DNA of 63,515 bases from an uncultured Roseburia sp. (GCA_900542495.1 UQNW01000020.1:1-63515); one strand, 5' to 3'; positions 39,736 through 50,364 are shown, counted from the first letter of the stretch. Numbers and translations: made by a program. The notes: a model not told the origin generated them from the letters alone.

Positions 39736-41424
39736 TTATTCGAACTTTGCAACCTGAAGCTTGCGGATCAGTTCACGCAGATTCTCAGCCTCACTGCTCA
39801 TCTCCTGACTGGCAGCCGCACATTCCTCAGATGTTGCGGAATTCGTCTGTACAACGTCATTGATCTGCTCAATTCCCTCGTTGATCTGATGGATCGCTGT
39901 TGTCTGTGTCTCTAATGTATCCGCAATATTTCCAACCTGTTCTGTGATCGTTCTGGAATTATCGGCTACGTCTTCTAACTGTGTTGCTGTCTGATCTGCA
40001 ATGACCATACCTTTTTCTACTGCTTTGACAGAAGTCTCGATCAGAACCGCAGACTCTTTTGCTGCCTGTGCACTCTGGTCTGCAAGTACTGTTACCTGAT
40101 CTGCTACCACTGCAAATCCTTTTCCGGCTTCGCCGGCTCTGGCTGCCTCGATAGAAGCATTTAACGCAAGCAGATTTGTCTGGGATGCGATCTCATTGAT
40201 CGTTGCGATAATCTTATCGATTTCTTTGGAAGCCTCGTTGATCTCATTCATGGAATCAACCATCTCATGCATCTTACCGTTGCTTTCTAAGATTGCATTT
40301 CCAAGTTCTCCTACTTTTCCACTGATCTCTTTTGCAGACTTGGCGTTCTGTGCCACCTGATCTGCCACGTTTGTAACAGTTGCAGTCAGTTCTTCCACAA
40401 CTGCTGCCTGATTGGTAGCGCCCTCGGCAAGATCATTGGAGCTTGCAGCCACCTGTTCTGCTCCTTCGGACACCTCATTGGATGCACTCTGGATGCCCTT
40501 GACTGTCTCAGCCATGCTCTTTTCAAATGCCATAAAGGAATCTAAGATCCCTATAAAATCTCCCTTCCATTCCACTTCCGGCTGCACATCAAAATTGCCC
40601 TCCGAGAACAATTTCATTGCACGTCCGATATCATCCACATAAGATCCAAGTATGCGGATAGATTTACGCATACTATGTGCAAGTTTTCCAATCTCATCCT
40701 CAGAATGATATTCTAATGTACTGTGCAAATTACCCTCTGTGAGTTCCTTTGCAACATCCTCGATTGCATGCAGTGGTTCGAGAATCGAATCAACCACGAC
40801 ATTACTTATTTTCTTCACAAAAAGAATTGCAAATATCACACTTAAGATGATCACCAGAATTCCTGCCACTGTCATGCAGCCTGTAAAGATCACCGCCTGA
40901 TGGCTTGCCTTGTCAGTCACTGCATCTAACTTTTTCCCAATAGCGACTGCATTGTCCAATGCCGGCGTACATTGGTTAATAATAGCATCCTCAGCGTCCT
41001 CCGTCTGTCCACTCATGATCTGTTCCATAATGGAATAGCCGATATTTCCCCAATCAGAAAGTGCGGATGCATATTCCTGATAGAGCTCGTCCGATATGAT
41101 TCCTGTTGCCTTCAGCGCCTTCAGTTCTGAATCCACCTCAGCAAGCTGTGTTTCTACCTGTTGCTTATAACTGTCGTAAGTTGATGTGTCACTGTTTAAT
41201 GCCATCTCACGGATATTTCTCGCCGCAGAATTGACATCGATCCTGCAGGTTTTCACTGCTACATCTGCACGTTCTACATTTTCCACATAACGCAGCATAT
41301 TCCCCATTAATAAACCTATAACAATAAGAGAAAGCACACCGGATACTATCATCCTCAAAATGACTCTGCTGTATCCGTAAATAAGTCTTGCTTTCAGCTG
41401 CATTTTTCCAAGTTTCTTCTTCAT
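39736..41424 (-). CDS. Methyl-accepting chemotaxis protein, 562 aa
   Basis: Start MKKKLGKMQLKARLIYGYSR with GAGGT upstream. First membrane helix (SGVLSLIVIGLLMGNMLRYV), a four-helix periplasmic sensor, second helix (CMTVAGILVIILSVIFAILF), HAMP, and a signalling domain with the conserved hairpin EIASQTNLLALNASIEAARA and GEAGKGFAVVADQV. Ends RKLQVAKFE. Senses an unknown ligand and signals to CheA. The first clearly host gene right of ICE B. Confidence 0.95.
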   Translation of the reverse strand: MKKKLGKMQLKARLIYGYSRVILRMIVSGVLSLIVIGLLMGNMLRYVENVERADVAVKTCRIDVNSAARNIREMALNSDTSTYDSYKQQVETQLAEVDSELKALKATGIISDELYQEYASALSDWGNIGYSIMEQIMSGQTEDAEDAIINQCTPALDNAVAIGKKLDAVTDKASHQAVIFTGCMTVAGILVIILSVIFAILFVKKISNVVVDSILEPLHAIEDVAKELTEGNLHSTLEYHSEDEIGKLAHSMRKSIRILGSYVDDIGRAMKLFSEGNFDVQPEVEWKGDFIGILDSFMAFEKSMAETVKGIQSASNEVSEGAEQVAASSNDLAEGATNQAAVVEELTATVTNVADQVAQNAKSAKEISGKVGELGNAILESNGKMHEMVDSMNEINEASKEIDKIIATINEIASQTNLLALNASIEAARAGEAGKGFAVVADQVTVLADQSAQAAKESAVLIETSVKAVEKGMVIADQTATQLEDVADNSRTITEQVGNIADTLETQTTAIHQINEGIEQINDVVQTNSATSEECAAASQEMSSEAENLRELIRKLQVAKFE

Positions 41425-41576
41425 CCTGTGTACCTCTAATGGTATAACTTCCATTTTCCCTTCGTAATTTATTTTCGCAAATATTTTATCACTTTTCCAG
41501 AAAATAACAATCCATTCTTTAAAATTTATTTTTTTATTTTTTCAACTGTTCATCTTACCGGTCATACGGTTTTTCA

Positions 41577-42743
41577 TCACGGCCGGCTTAACCGGTCAAC
41601 GGAGTCGAGTATATCCTGGATCTGAGGTCTCATCTCCGGCATTTCTTCCATAAACCTTGCCACTTCCGTGTGCTGTTCTTTTAAGATACCGGCATTGTAT
41701 TCCATCCGGCTTCGAAGCTTCTGTCTGCGCATCACAAGGTTATGGGTGATCTCCACCATCTCCTTGTGGTCGATCAGTGCAGCTGCCTGCGGAATCCATA
41801 CCCGTGAATCATATAAACGATATGCGGAGAGTTCCCGGATCATACGGTTGTTAAAATAATCAATATCATCACTGTTCTGTTCAAACTTCTCCTTCTGTTT
41901 GACCGCATCCATATAGCATTCCCAGATATATTCCAGTTCTTTTCCATTGCGGACATGATATTTTTCACATGCATAATCCACTGCATTTGTCATATTGACA
42001 CATTTGATCTTCACTTTATTCAAAAGAGTGATCGCCTTATCCGCATTTGCCTTTGCTCTCCGGCTCTCGGTCCCGTCATTCATCATTTTCAGATACGGAA
42101 GGCAGATGCCCAGTACCGCAATAAAAATCGTAAGCATCCACGCAAGCCTCATATCCGTCTCTAATATGATCTGCAAAATCAAAAGGATCAGCGCCACCGT
42201 CACGGAAAGTCCAGCCATTACATACATAAACTTCTGCATTTTTACCCTGTCATGGGAAAGGATCTCCTGATATAACTGCCACTCTCCTTTCTCGCGCTCC
42301 AGATACTTCATGTCCCGCCTGATAGTCTCCAGATAAGCCTCGTTGGACTGAAGGCGTTTGATCGCATTTGGAATATCACTCTCCTCCTGCTGCATCTGTG
42401 CAAACTGCACATCCGCGATCTTCTTCTCTGTGTGAATCAGATCATACCGCGTTTTATTTAAGGCAACAATATTGGATGCGATATCTGTGATCGGCTTTTT
42501 TTCTTCCTCTGTCAGTCCTTCCAGAGTCTGGATATCATTCAGATAAGAAGTGACCACTTTGTATTCTGCCTTTTCATCCTCGATTTCTTTCGTCGTCTCG
42601 ATCATCTGCTCTAAACGTTCAATGACATAATGCTCCACCTTATGTGGATTCTCCCTGTCCTTTTCATTCAGAATGCCTTCATTCAGTTCATCAAATTTAT
42701 TTTCCAGTGTCTTTTCTTTTTTTCTTCTTTTAAAAAAAAACAT
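41577..42743 (-). CDS. Coiled-coil membrane protein of the DUF5716/5717 cluster, 388 aa
   Basis: MFFFKRRKKEKTLENKFDEL; long coiled coils on both sides of two central membrane helices (FMYVMAGLSVTVALILLILQ and LAWMLTIFIAVLGICLPYLK). C-terminal MRPQIQDILDSVDRLSRP. Last gene of a four-gene operon with no characterised member. Probably a membrane-anchored scaffold. Confidence 0.75.
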   Translation of the reverse strand: MFFFKRRKKEKTLENKFDELNEGILNEKDRENPHKVEHYVIERLEQMIETTKEIEDEKAEYKVVTSYLNDIQTLEGLTEEEKKPITDIASNIVALNKTRYDLIHTEKKIADVQFAQMQQEESDIPNAIKRLQSNEAYLETIRRDMKYLEREKGEWQLYQEILSHDRVKMQKFMYVMAGLSVTVALILLILQIILETDMRLAWMLTIFIAVLGICLPYLKMMNDGTESRRAKANADKAITLLNKVKIKCVNMTNAVDYACEKYHVRNGKELEYIWECYMDAVKQKEKFEQNSDDIDYFNNRMIRELSAYRLYDSRVWIPQAAALIDHKEMVEITHNLVMRRQKLRSRMEYNAGILKEQHTEVARFMEEMPEMRPQIQDILDSVDRLSRP

Positions 42744-42754
42744 ATGCTCATCCC

Positions 42755-43588
42755 TTATAATTTACAACTTTTTTTATACGCTTCTGACCAGTCCGAAATC
42801 CGCTCCGAAAGTGGTTCATCCGCTTCCATATTTCCGGAAGCCTCTTTTAGAAGCTGTTCTGTTTCTGCCTGCAGTTTTAACACTTCTTCGCTCTTAAATA
42901 CCTGATTCCATTCATCGGACATCTTTCGGAATTCCTCATCGGAAATATGAAATTCATCCTTGTATTTTTTTAAAATATCATTCTTTTTTGCCAGCCGGCA
43001 TGCAGTCATGCACGCTGTCAGTGACTCCCGGTTCTGGTTCAGCCGATAGGCATTTAAGAAACATGCTGCCGCCTCATCGAATAAAAACAGTCTGGCATAC
43101 GCAGTTCCAAGATTGTGCCTGATATTTCCTTCCAGTACCGGATTGTTCTTACATTCTTCCTGCATTCCAAGCAGATTCCGGTATTCCTGAATGGCTCTGA
43201 CATATTTTTCACTATCCATATAGCGGTCTGCACGTATTTTGCAACATTCAAATACGGATTTATTCTGCATTTCCTGCAAAACGGAAAGGATATGGCGAAT
43301 GGATGTCTCCGAACAGTATCCGCAGCTTCTTAAAATCAGTTCTGTAAAATCAGACAGGCTCTCCCTCTCATGCAACGCCTCCCTAAGAGACTGCGCCAGC
43401 TTCTTATCACAAAGCTCCTGTTCCACCCAGAGACAGAGTTCCTCACTCATAAAATCTGCCTCGATCAGATACAGATGATTCTCAATATAGTAACATAATT
43501 CTTCCAACGAATACACATTGAGTGAGATATTATCAATATAGTATGGCATAGCAGCAATTGGATGACTGCACAAAATCAATTCTCCCAT
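42755..43588 (-). CDS. TPR-type protein of the DUF5716/5717 cluster, 277 aa
   Basis: Start MGELILCSHPIAAMPYYIDN with AAAGGAGTGGG upstream. TPR-like helices in the centre (YVRAIQEYRNLLGM; GTAYARLFLFDEAAACFLNA). Eleven bases from the gene after it. Likely protein-protein adaptor within the cluster; not recognised individually. Confidence 0.75.
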   Translation of the reverse strand: MGELILCSHPIAAMPYYIDNISLNVYSLEELCYYIENHLYLIEADFMSEELCLWVEQELCDKKLAQSLREALHERESLSDFTELILRSCGYCSETSIRHILSVLQEMQNKSVFECCKIRADRYMDSEKYVRAIQEYRNLLGMQEECKNNPVLEGNIRHNLGTAYARLFLFDEAAACFLNAYRLNQNRESLTACMTACRLAKKNDILKKYKDEFHISDEEFRKMSDEWNQVFKSEEVLKLQAETEQLLKEASGNMEADEPLSERISDWSEAYKKSCKL

Positions 43589-43602
43589 ATTCCCACTCCT
43601 TT

Positions 43603-44844
43603 TTATAATGACATCGTATATTCCCATGCCAGCTCTGAACTTTTCACAATCTCGCCAAAGCCAAGATCACGGATTTTTATTTTTACCTGCGAATCAGACA
43701 ACGGTTTTGCACTGATACGGAGTCTTGTTGTCTTCGGTTTCCGGTCCGGCAGATCCGATAATTCCAGTTTTTTGATCTTTGCATCCCTGCAGTGTGGCAG
43801 CTGGAGCCAGAAATCGATCTCCTTGTCATCCTCCAACAGCACTTCACATTCGCCAGAAGCCTCATACCAGTTATCTCCTGCGCTGATCAGCGAAAAGAAC
43901 TCGCTTTTTCCGCCATTTTTTACTTTCAGGCTGACATTTACCTTCATCTCGTTGTCACCCATGTAAACATACTGCCACGGCGTCTTTTGTTCTCTCACCA
44001 TTGCCGCATAACAGGCACCTTTGGAATAAAGATTTTTTCCAATGAACGCTCTCCGTCCCTTACACATATAGGAGAGTGACATTTTCATCCAGTCACCGTC
44101 AAATCCATCGCCTACCAGATAGACAGCGGAACTGATATGCCCATGAAAACTGTCGAGCAGAATTTTATAAAAGGACTCATCCCGGTGCATCCGGTCTAGC
44201 GCATGTTTTTCCTCTGTGATCGTCACGATCTGCGGAATGGTTTTTGCATCGCGGACAACGGTGCAGCATTTCACCTCATCCCCACGGCAGTCAAACAAAA
44301 ATATATCATGCAGCCACAGCTCCTGCTTCTGGTTATAGGCAAAATAATAAAAGCTTTCCTTCCGGTCCATAAGGATCAGTTTGCTGCGGTTTAGTCCGAG
44401 TTCTTCTGCAACCTTCGTAAATAATTCTGTTATATTTCTTGACAGCGCATCCACTGTGACCACCAGACAGTCCGGCAGACCGGGATTTCCCAGACGGCTT
44501 GCAAAAAGAATCAGTTTTTTGATGTATAAAACAAAAAGATCTTCCTTCTCAAACACCGCGTTTTCAATGGTTACCTGTTTCTTTTCGATGGCACCGCTAA
44601 GCAGATGATCGATGACTTCCTCATTCTGTAAAAGCGCCATTTTTTTTGCTTCCTCGCCGATAAACCACTGACCGATGCCACGCTTCTTTACGAGTGCCAC
44701 CGGAATCTGGTATATCTCGCTTCCGGCGATCATACTCAGCGTTTCCGGTTCTCTCATGCCGCTTTTATAATAGCTGATGACGGCATTGTCATCGTCCATA
44801 TCAATTCCAATATAATAACACTGCTCCGCCACCTTATGTGCCAT
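43603..44844 (-). CDS. DUF5716-like, Hsp70/actin-fold protein, 413 aa
   Basis: Start chosen at MAHKVAEQCYYIGIDMDDDN, though a TTG three codons earlier is possible. YYIGIDMDDDNAVISYYKSG looks like the phosphate-1 loop of an actin/Hsp70 ATPase and SAVYLVGDGFDGDWMKMSLS like its adenosine/phosphate-2 region. A beta domain follows in the C-terminus. I recall this family as DUF5716, found in Lachnospiraceae with DUF5717. Chaperone-like function inferred. Confidence 0.7.
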   Translation of the reverse strand: MAHKVAEQCYYIGIDMDDDNAVISYYKSGMREPETLSMIAGSEIYQIPVALVKKRGIGQWFIGEEAKKMALLQNEEVIDHLLSGAIEKKQVTIENAVFEKEDLFVLYIKKLILFASRLGNPGLPDCLVVTVDALSRNITELFTKVAEELGLNRSKLILMDRKESFYYFAYNQKQELWLHDIFLFDCRGDEVKCCTVVRDAKTIPQIVTITEEKHALDRMHRDESFYKILLDSFHGHISSAVYLVGDGFDGDWMKMSLSYMCKGRRAFIGKNLYSKGACYAAMVREQKTPWQYVYMGDNEMKVNVSLKVKNGGKSEFFSLISAGDNWYEASGECEVLLEDDKEIDFWLQLPHCRDAKIKKLELSDLPDRKPKTTRLRISAKPLSDSQVKIKIRDLGFGEIVKSSELAWEYTMSL

Positions 44845-44858
44845 CCTTCCCAAAGTTT

Positions 44859-47800
44859 TTATAATAATTGAAACAGCTTCTTCGCTGCATAATCCATGCT
44901 CTCATATTTTCGCATACTCTCAGAAAGCATTGCCTCATCCTGTGCGGCATATGCAAACATCACACTGTTGATCAGTTCGTACCGGCTCTGGTCCTTGTCC
45001 CCATAAATATCCTGACTGGCTATCTGGTAGCTCTCCATTACCTTCCACTCACCATTCTGTTTTTCCGATACATAATAAGACACTGCTTCCCCAAAAAGCA
45101 GAACGAACATCTTCACATAAATGCCGTCATAGACCTCTGACAATTCTTCCTTATGATATTCCCCGCCATTCAGACTGAAATTCAGCAATACATGCTGATC
45201 CGGTTTTGTATGGTACTCTAAGAAAAATTTATCATATAAATGATATTTTTTTATCATAGCATCCCCAAACTTTTTGTAGAAAGCAAAATAAATATTCTTT
45301 CCGGTATACACCAGCAAAAGGTCGTCCACGATTTTCCGGTCTGCAGCATCCGAAAGTGCCGTTTCCGATAAACGTTTTAACAATCCGAGCAGACAGGCAT
45401 CATTCAATGTTTCACCTGCAAGATAACGTTTCCGGATCTGTGGAAATACATGTTCCGGTATCATCATATCGTTGACCAGATAACAATGGGAAAAATAGGA
45501 TAAATACGCCATGCAGACTAATTCCCTGCCGCCTCCGGCGAGGTAACTGTCATAAATCCGGTCAATCTCTTCCACGTAATCTGTGGAATACAGCATTTGC
45601 GTGATAATGCGCTCCTCGAGATCAAACGTATCGATTTCAAATTCTCCCGCCGCCTTCCAGACAGCCGCCATCTGCTTTGTTGCTCCCTGAAAGAATTTGC
45701 ACAGATAGATCAGGATCACATCATTATACTTTCCATGTGCGAAACAGCTCTGCGCCATTCCAAGCAGGTAATCATCATCTTCGAACGAATGTTCTGTGAT
45801 CTCATAACTGCACAGTTCCACACATGCCCGGCTTCCAAGTCTGTCATATCCAAAATGCTGTACCAGCCCGAATGCGCGTTCATACTGGTGTGTCTCAATG
45901 AGCATTTCTTCCACATAACATTGATTTTCCTGCGACATTCCCCGGATATCCACCTCTGCCAGATACGGTTCAAGCACGAGCATTTCCCCTTTTTTCTGGT
46001 AAAACCTGATAATCTCCGGAATCAGATATGCCTTGTATTCCTCACTGATACGTTCCGACTGGGTAAGCATACGGAAATATCTTCCGTCTTCCATGGAAAA
46101 ATCATCACACCCATTTTTGTTATCAAAATAATACAAAAGATATGGTAATTCCCCGGGTGCTAATTCCATGCACTTTTCCAGATAATTTTCCGGCTGCAAA
46201 AGCGCATCATCCTGATAATCATCCGTAAAACAATTTCCGTCTGTATCGCACAAAATCACCGTATACTCTCTGGTATATGCTTTAAAATAACCACATCCGT
46301 TTGTCAGTGTGATTATCTGCGGTTCCTTTAATGCCTTTTGTAAAATATATGCCCTTGCGATCTTACGATTCTCACAGCTTAATTTATGTACAAACAGGAT
46401 CTCCGCCACCTTGTGCGCCAGCTCCGTATTTAAGATACTGACCGGAAGGATCTCCCTGTAAATGACCGCCAGATTGTCATCCATGTGACCTGCTTCCATT
46501 TGCGTGATTGCAAACTGTTCCATATTCCTGCGATATTTATGGTACACATCCGGCTGCTTGTCCTTCGCAGCAATGATATTCACATACAAAACTGCCATAT
46601 GACGATACGATAATCCACTGTTATATTGAAAATACAACTGAATCATCTTCGGAATCGCTGTGACCTCATTCTGATCCATGGAGATCAAAAACGCCTCATA
46701 CAGATTCGTGATCCGAATTTCACTGTCAATTCCACGCTCGTACCAGATATGGTACTTTGGTGCAAACTGCTGACCGCGGATCAGATAAGTACAGATCGCC
46801 GCAACCATTTCCTCGGAAGGATCTGCCTCATAGCACTTCTCCAAAACCGGATACCATTTTTTCTGATACTCTCTCTGCTCCGGCAAAAGATTCCGCACCT
46901 GCAATGCAATATCCTTAGAGATTGCGTTCTGTTTTGCCGCCCACTTTAAAATTTTTAAGGTAAAATCATTTAACCCGGACAAAAGATATGGGTCCTGCCA
47001 GATCAGATAATACGCCTCCAGATAAAGGTACGGGCTGCTATTTCCTTGTGAAATCCACTGTTCAATTGCCTTCCACCTTCTCGAGCTGTCGCGGTAATAT
47101 TCATCCCTCACAAACAAAAGAATCCAAAACAGCATGGAATTATCCGGATAATGGTGAAAAATCTGTTCGATCTCCTCTGTCAGACGATCAACGTAGGATT
47201 CCTCCCGCTCCATTAACGTGCATAAATACAGATAATATCCCCAGACAGGCGTTGTCCGGTCAAAACATTCCCTCTTAAAATCTGTTAAGATCCAGCTTGC
47301 TTCCTGCTTCTGGCGGTTTAATAAAAGCGCCTGTGCCTTCATCAGACGATACATTGCATCTTCCGGCTCTAAAATCGCCAGATGATCTAAAAGTTCCACA
47401 GAGCGCTTTGACCACACTCCGGTAACGATCCGTTTCAAACGGTAATCAATATAAAGCTGCATCAGTTCTGCGCGTGCTCGTTCTGCCTCACGGTGATCCG
47501 ACACATTTTCTTCTTCGCGCATTTCTTTCTGCGACGCAGTAACGGTATAAACAAATGACTGCTCCGGAAGTTCAAAACAAAGCCTTCCAAAATTCCTGCC
47601 GGCATGCATTTTATCCGCATCAATATAATAATCAAAAAAACAGGTGCTTCCGATAAAATCATTCTCTGTGATTAATTGTTTCCCTGGAATCAAAAAGTCT
47701 GCATCCGAAGCAACCCGGATACGCACAGCTCCCCACTGTGGTTTCTGGATTTCTAACTGTTCCTTCCGCTGTCCGCTTACTCCGTAAAATGCTTTTTCCG

Positions 47801-48386
47801 TTTCTTCGAAAGCAGGCTCTACTTTCTTCTTGTGATGCGTGGCAGTCAGAAATGTTTCCACGATCAACGGCGACTGTGGCTGGGTTCTAAGTCCTTCGTA
47901 AAGGCGTCTGTCTTTCTCCTCTTTGATCAGATTTTTAAAATTGCTGGAATAAAATAAACGATATGCCTCGTCATAGCTTTCCTTTGCAAGCTTTGCAAAA
48001 TCATTCAGATTCTTAATCTTACCCAGAGAGGAATCCGCATATAATCTGGAAACAGACACAACAAAAGAAAGGTTATATTCTCCCTGGTTACATACAATAA
48101 AAAACTCCCCTTTTTGAATATCCCCCTCGATCAGCCCTTCACTGTGAAACTGATACCGGATACGCACTTCCTCCCCCTCAAACTGTGGGGTAAGACATTC
48201 CATGCGCGGATTTGAAGAATAAATGATACCACGCATCTTTACCTGATTCGTGCTTGTTATGACAAAGCTGCCTGTCTCATCTTTTCCCTCCAATATCTCT
48301 AATTCTATCTTCTCGGTAGAAAGCGATAGTTTCGGACCATTGTTATCGAATTTTCCATTTGCAAGCTGTTGTATCCTTTTCCGCAA
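44859..48386 (-). CDS. DUF5717-like very large protein, 1175 aa
   Basis: TTG start (MRKRIQQLANGKFDNNGPKL) with AGGTG upstream; no ATG fits as well. N-terminal beta domain (ELEILEGKDETGSFVITSTN) followed by about 800 residues of helical TPR-like repeats (SVELLDHLAILEPEDAMYRL) and a C-terminal beta domain (LLNFSLNGGEYHKEELSEVY). No membrane segment or signal. First gene of the cluster; family recalled as DUF5717. Together the four genes may form a large cytosolic or membrane-linked assembly of unknown purpose. Confidence 0.75.
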   Translation of the reverse strand: MRKRIQQLANGKFDNNGPKLSLSTEKIELEILEGKDETGSFVITSTNQVKMRGIIYSSNPRMECLTPQFEGEEVRIRYQFHSEGLIEGDIQKGEFFIVCNQGEYNLSFVVSVSRLYADSSLGKIKNLNDFAKLAKESYDEAYRLFYSSNFKNLIKEEKDRRLYEGLRTQPQSPLIVETFLTATHHKKKVEPAFEETEKAFYGVSGQRKEQLEIQKPQWGAVRIRVASDADFLIPGKQLITENDFIGSTCFFDYYIDADKMHAGRNFGRLCFELPEQSFVYTVTASQKEMREEENVSDHREAERARAELMQLYIDYRLKRIVTGVWSKRSVELLDHLAILEPEDAMYRLMKAQALLLNRQKQEASWILTDFKRECFDRTTPVWGYYLYLCTLMEREESYVDRLTEEIEQIFHHYPDNSMLFWILLFVRDEYYRDSSRRWKAIEQWISQGNSSPYLYLEAYYLIWQDPYLLSGLNDFTLKILKWAAKQNAISKDIALQVRNLLPEQREYQKKWYPVLEKCYEADPSEEMVAAICTYLIRGQQFAPKYHIWYERGIDSEIRITNLYEAFLISMDQNEVTAIPKMIQLYFQYNSGLSYRHMAVLYVNIIAAKDKQPDVYHKYRRNMEQFAITQMEAGHMDDNLAVIYREILPVSILNTELAHKVAEILFVHKLSCENRKIARAYILQKALKEPQIITLTNGCGYFKAYTREYTVILCDTDGNCFTDDYQDDALLQPENYLEKCMELAPGELPYLLYYFDNKNGCDDFSMEDGRYFRMLTQSERISEEYKAYLIPEIIRFYQKKGEMLVLEPYLAEVDIRGMSQENQCYVEEMLIETHQYERAFGLVQHFGYDRLGSRACVELCSYEITEHSFEDDDYLLGMAQSCFAHGKYNDVILIYLCKFFQGATKQMAAVWKAAGEFEIDTFDLEERIITQMLYSTDYVEEIDRIYDSYLAGGGRELVCMAYLSYFSHCYLVNDMMIPEHVFPQIRKRYLAGETLNDACLLGLLKRLSETALSDAADRKIVDDLLLVYTGKNIYFAFYKKFGDAMIKKYHLYDKFFLEYHTKPDQHVLLNFSLNGGEYHKEELSEVYDGIYVKMFVLLFGEAVSYYVSEKQNGEWKVMESYQIASQDIYGDKDQSRYELINSVMFAYAAQDEAMLSESMRKYESMDYAAKKLFQLL

Positions 48387-48471
48387 TTCGACACCTGCTC
48401 TTATCTATTTTTATTGCTTTTTTTTACGCAATAGCTATAATAAATTATAAACTAATTTGGAGGAGTAATCA

Positions 48472-49566
48472 ATGATAAAACACAAAGACCATTTCCATGG
48501 AAGTGATTTAGAGAAAATAGAAGAAATCTATGGTATCAAAAAAGAAGAAATCGTAAGTTTTTCAGCGAACGTAAACCCGCTTGGTGTCTCGCCCCTGTTA
48601 CGGACAACCTTAGCAGACAAGATCGATGCCATTACCACTTATCCTGACAGGGAATATACCTCGCTCCGCAAATGCATTGCCGCATACTGCGGTACCGATT
48701 ATGAAAATGTCATTGTCGGAAACGGTTCTACAGAGCTGATCTCCCTTTTCATTCAGATCGAACATCCGAAAAAAGCAATGATCATCGGTCCTACTTATTC
48801 CGAATATGAGCGTGAGATCTCACTCGGCGGCGGAACAACACTTTATTATCCGCTGCGTGAAAAAGATGACTTCAAACTTGATGTCAAAGATTTTATCGCA
48901 CACTTAAATGAAAATATCGACCTTTTGGTCATCTGCAATCCAAACAATCCGACTTCTTCCTGCATCACAAGCGCTGATATGCGTCACATTTTAGATGCCT
49001 GCAAGGAATATGATATTTATGTCATGGTGGATGAAACTTACGTGGAATTTGCAGAAAACATGGCTGAAATTGATTCTGTTCCACTGACAAACTACTACAA
49101 CAACATTGTCATTCTCCGCGGAACCTCAAAGTTTTTTGCAGCACCGGGACTTCGCCTTGGTTACGCCATTACCGGAAACCGTGACCTCATCAAATCGATC
49201 AACACCAGAAAGAATCCATGGACGATCAACTCACTTGCAGTTGTTGCCGGGGAAACAATGTTTTCAGACACCGCTTACATCAAAGAAACCAAAGAGCTCA
49301 TTACCAGAGAACGGGCTCGCATGTATCAGGCATTTTCTGAAAGTCCTGATTACAAGGTATATAAACCAAGCGGAAACTTTATGTTAGTCCGTATCCTGCG
49401 TGACGGACTCACCTCACAGGATCTGTTTGACCGTGCAATCCGTGAGAAAATGATGATCCGTGACTGTTCCACCTTCCCATTCTTAGATAATAAGTACATT
49501 CGTTTCTGTATCATGAATCCGGAAGATAACGACAGATTGCTGCATTGCCTGTTAAATAACGAATAA
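48472..49566 (+). CDS. PLP-dependent aminotransferase, HisC/CobD-like, 364 aa
   Basis: MIKHKDHFHGSDLEKIEEIY; FSANVNPLG motif, VGNGSTELISLF, CNPNNPTSS, VMVDETYVEF and the PLP lysine in RGTSKFFAAPGLRLGYAIT. Fold-type I aminotransferase of the histidinol-phosphate/threonine-phosphate decarboxylase group; FSANVNPLG and HGS at the N-terminus resemble CobD more than HisC. No cobalamin or histidine genes next to it. GGAGGAG upstream of ATG; divergent from the DUF5717 gene. Confidence 0.85.
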   Translation: MIKHKDHFHGSDLEKIEEIYGIKKEEIVSFSANVNPLGVSPLLRTTLADKIDAITTYPDREYTSLRKCIAAYCGTDYENVIVGNGSTELISLFIQIEHPKKAMIIGPTYSEYEREISLGGGTTLYYPLREKDDFKLDVKDFIAHLNENIDLLVICNPNNPTSSCITSADMRHILDACKEYDIYVMVDETYVEFAENMAEIDSVPLTNYYNNIVILRGTSKFFAAPGLRLGYAITGNRDLIKSINTRKNPWTINSLAVVAGETMFSDTAYIKETKELITRERARMYQAFSESPDYKVYKPSGNFMLVRILRDGLTSQDLFDRAIREKMMIRDCSTFPFLDNKYIRFCIMNPEDNDRLLHCLLNNE

Positions 49567-49568
49567 GC

Positions 49569-50222
49569 TTAACGTTCCGCCAGAAGCTGCTTGATCTTGT
49601 CCTGCTCGATCTCCTGCTGCATCTGGCGGACTTTTGCGTCCTGCTGCAATGCAACTAAGATTCTCCGTATATCCTCCGGTGAAAACATTGCAATCGCTTT
49701 TGACAGATCTTCGATATTGTCCCTGTTCACTTTCAGGCAGCCTCCATTCTCTAACTGCACTGTAATGACATTCTTTTCATCACTCATGTCGCCAAGTGTG
49801 ATCGCATTATTCTCATAATCACAGAAAAATGACACGCCATTATAAGTGATCACTCCATCCTCCGCCAGATAAGAGTATGGAGCAATGTCCTCACCATCTA
49901 AATGCTTCTGTATGGTTAATTTCTCCGCCTGTGGCTTTTTATACTGCTCTGCCATTTTCATTTTCTCATAAAACTGCTGGATTTCCTTTTCCTTATCGCG
50001 TTTTTCAAACCGCTCTTTCTGCTCCTGCTTTACCTCGGTCAGATATTCATCCATTTTCTGAATGATTTTTTTCCATTCATCCTCCGTAAAAGAATTGCCG
50101 CCAATTGTTGTAGAATCCTGCGATTGTCCGTTCTGTAACCGATTCTGGATTTCTGTTTTTCGTTTCTGCAACTCTGCAATTGCCTGTATTCTGGTTGTCT
50201 TTGTTACATTTGCCATACTCAT
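49569..50222 (-). CDS. Hypothetical coiled-coil protein, 217 aa
   Basis: Start MSMANVTKTTRIQAIAELQK with GGAGGAG upstream. Helical coiled coil (MDEYLTEVKQEQKERFEKRD), then a small beta domain (ITYNGVSFFCDYENNAITLG) and a final helix (ILVALQQDAKVRQMQQEIEQ). Convergent with the aminotransferase, two bases apart. Unrecognised. Confidence 0.65.
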   Translation of the reverse strand: MSMANVTKTTRIQAIAELQKRKTEIQNRLQNGQSQDSTTIGGNSFTEDEWKKIIQKMDEYLTEVKQEQKERFEKRDKEKEIQQFYEKMKMAEQYKKPQAEKLTIQKHLDGEDIAPYSYLAEDGVITYNGVSFFCDYENNAITLGDMSDEKNVITVQLENGGCLKVNRDNIEDLSKAIAMFSPEDIRRILVALQQDAKVRQMQQEIEQDKIKQLLAER

Positions 50223-50319
50223 AACTCTCCTCCACACCCATGTCAAACTCTGCTGTTTTTACAATATGATGTATTTCCGATATGCACTTTAAATCTGATT
50301 TTCTTTTATCAATGCCAAA

Positions 50320-50364
50320 AGGACGACATATGATTCTTTTCTCTCTCAAATCATATGCCGTCCT
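50320..50364 (-). terminator. Terminator of the DegV gene
   Basis: Minus strand AGGACGGCATATGAT / ATCATATGTCGTCCT (50364-50350 and 50334-50320) then TTTT. 15-base stem with one mismatch. Confidence 0.85.

Noticed and set aside
47462..47662. Short frames inside the DUF5717-like gene and plus-strand frames such as 45597-46148
   Set aside because: Shadows of the large coding gene with no start signals.
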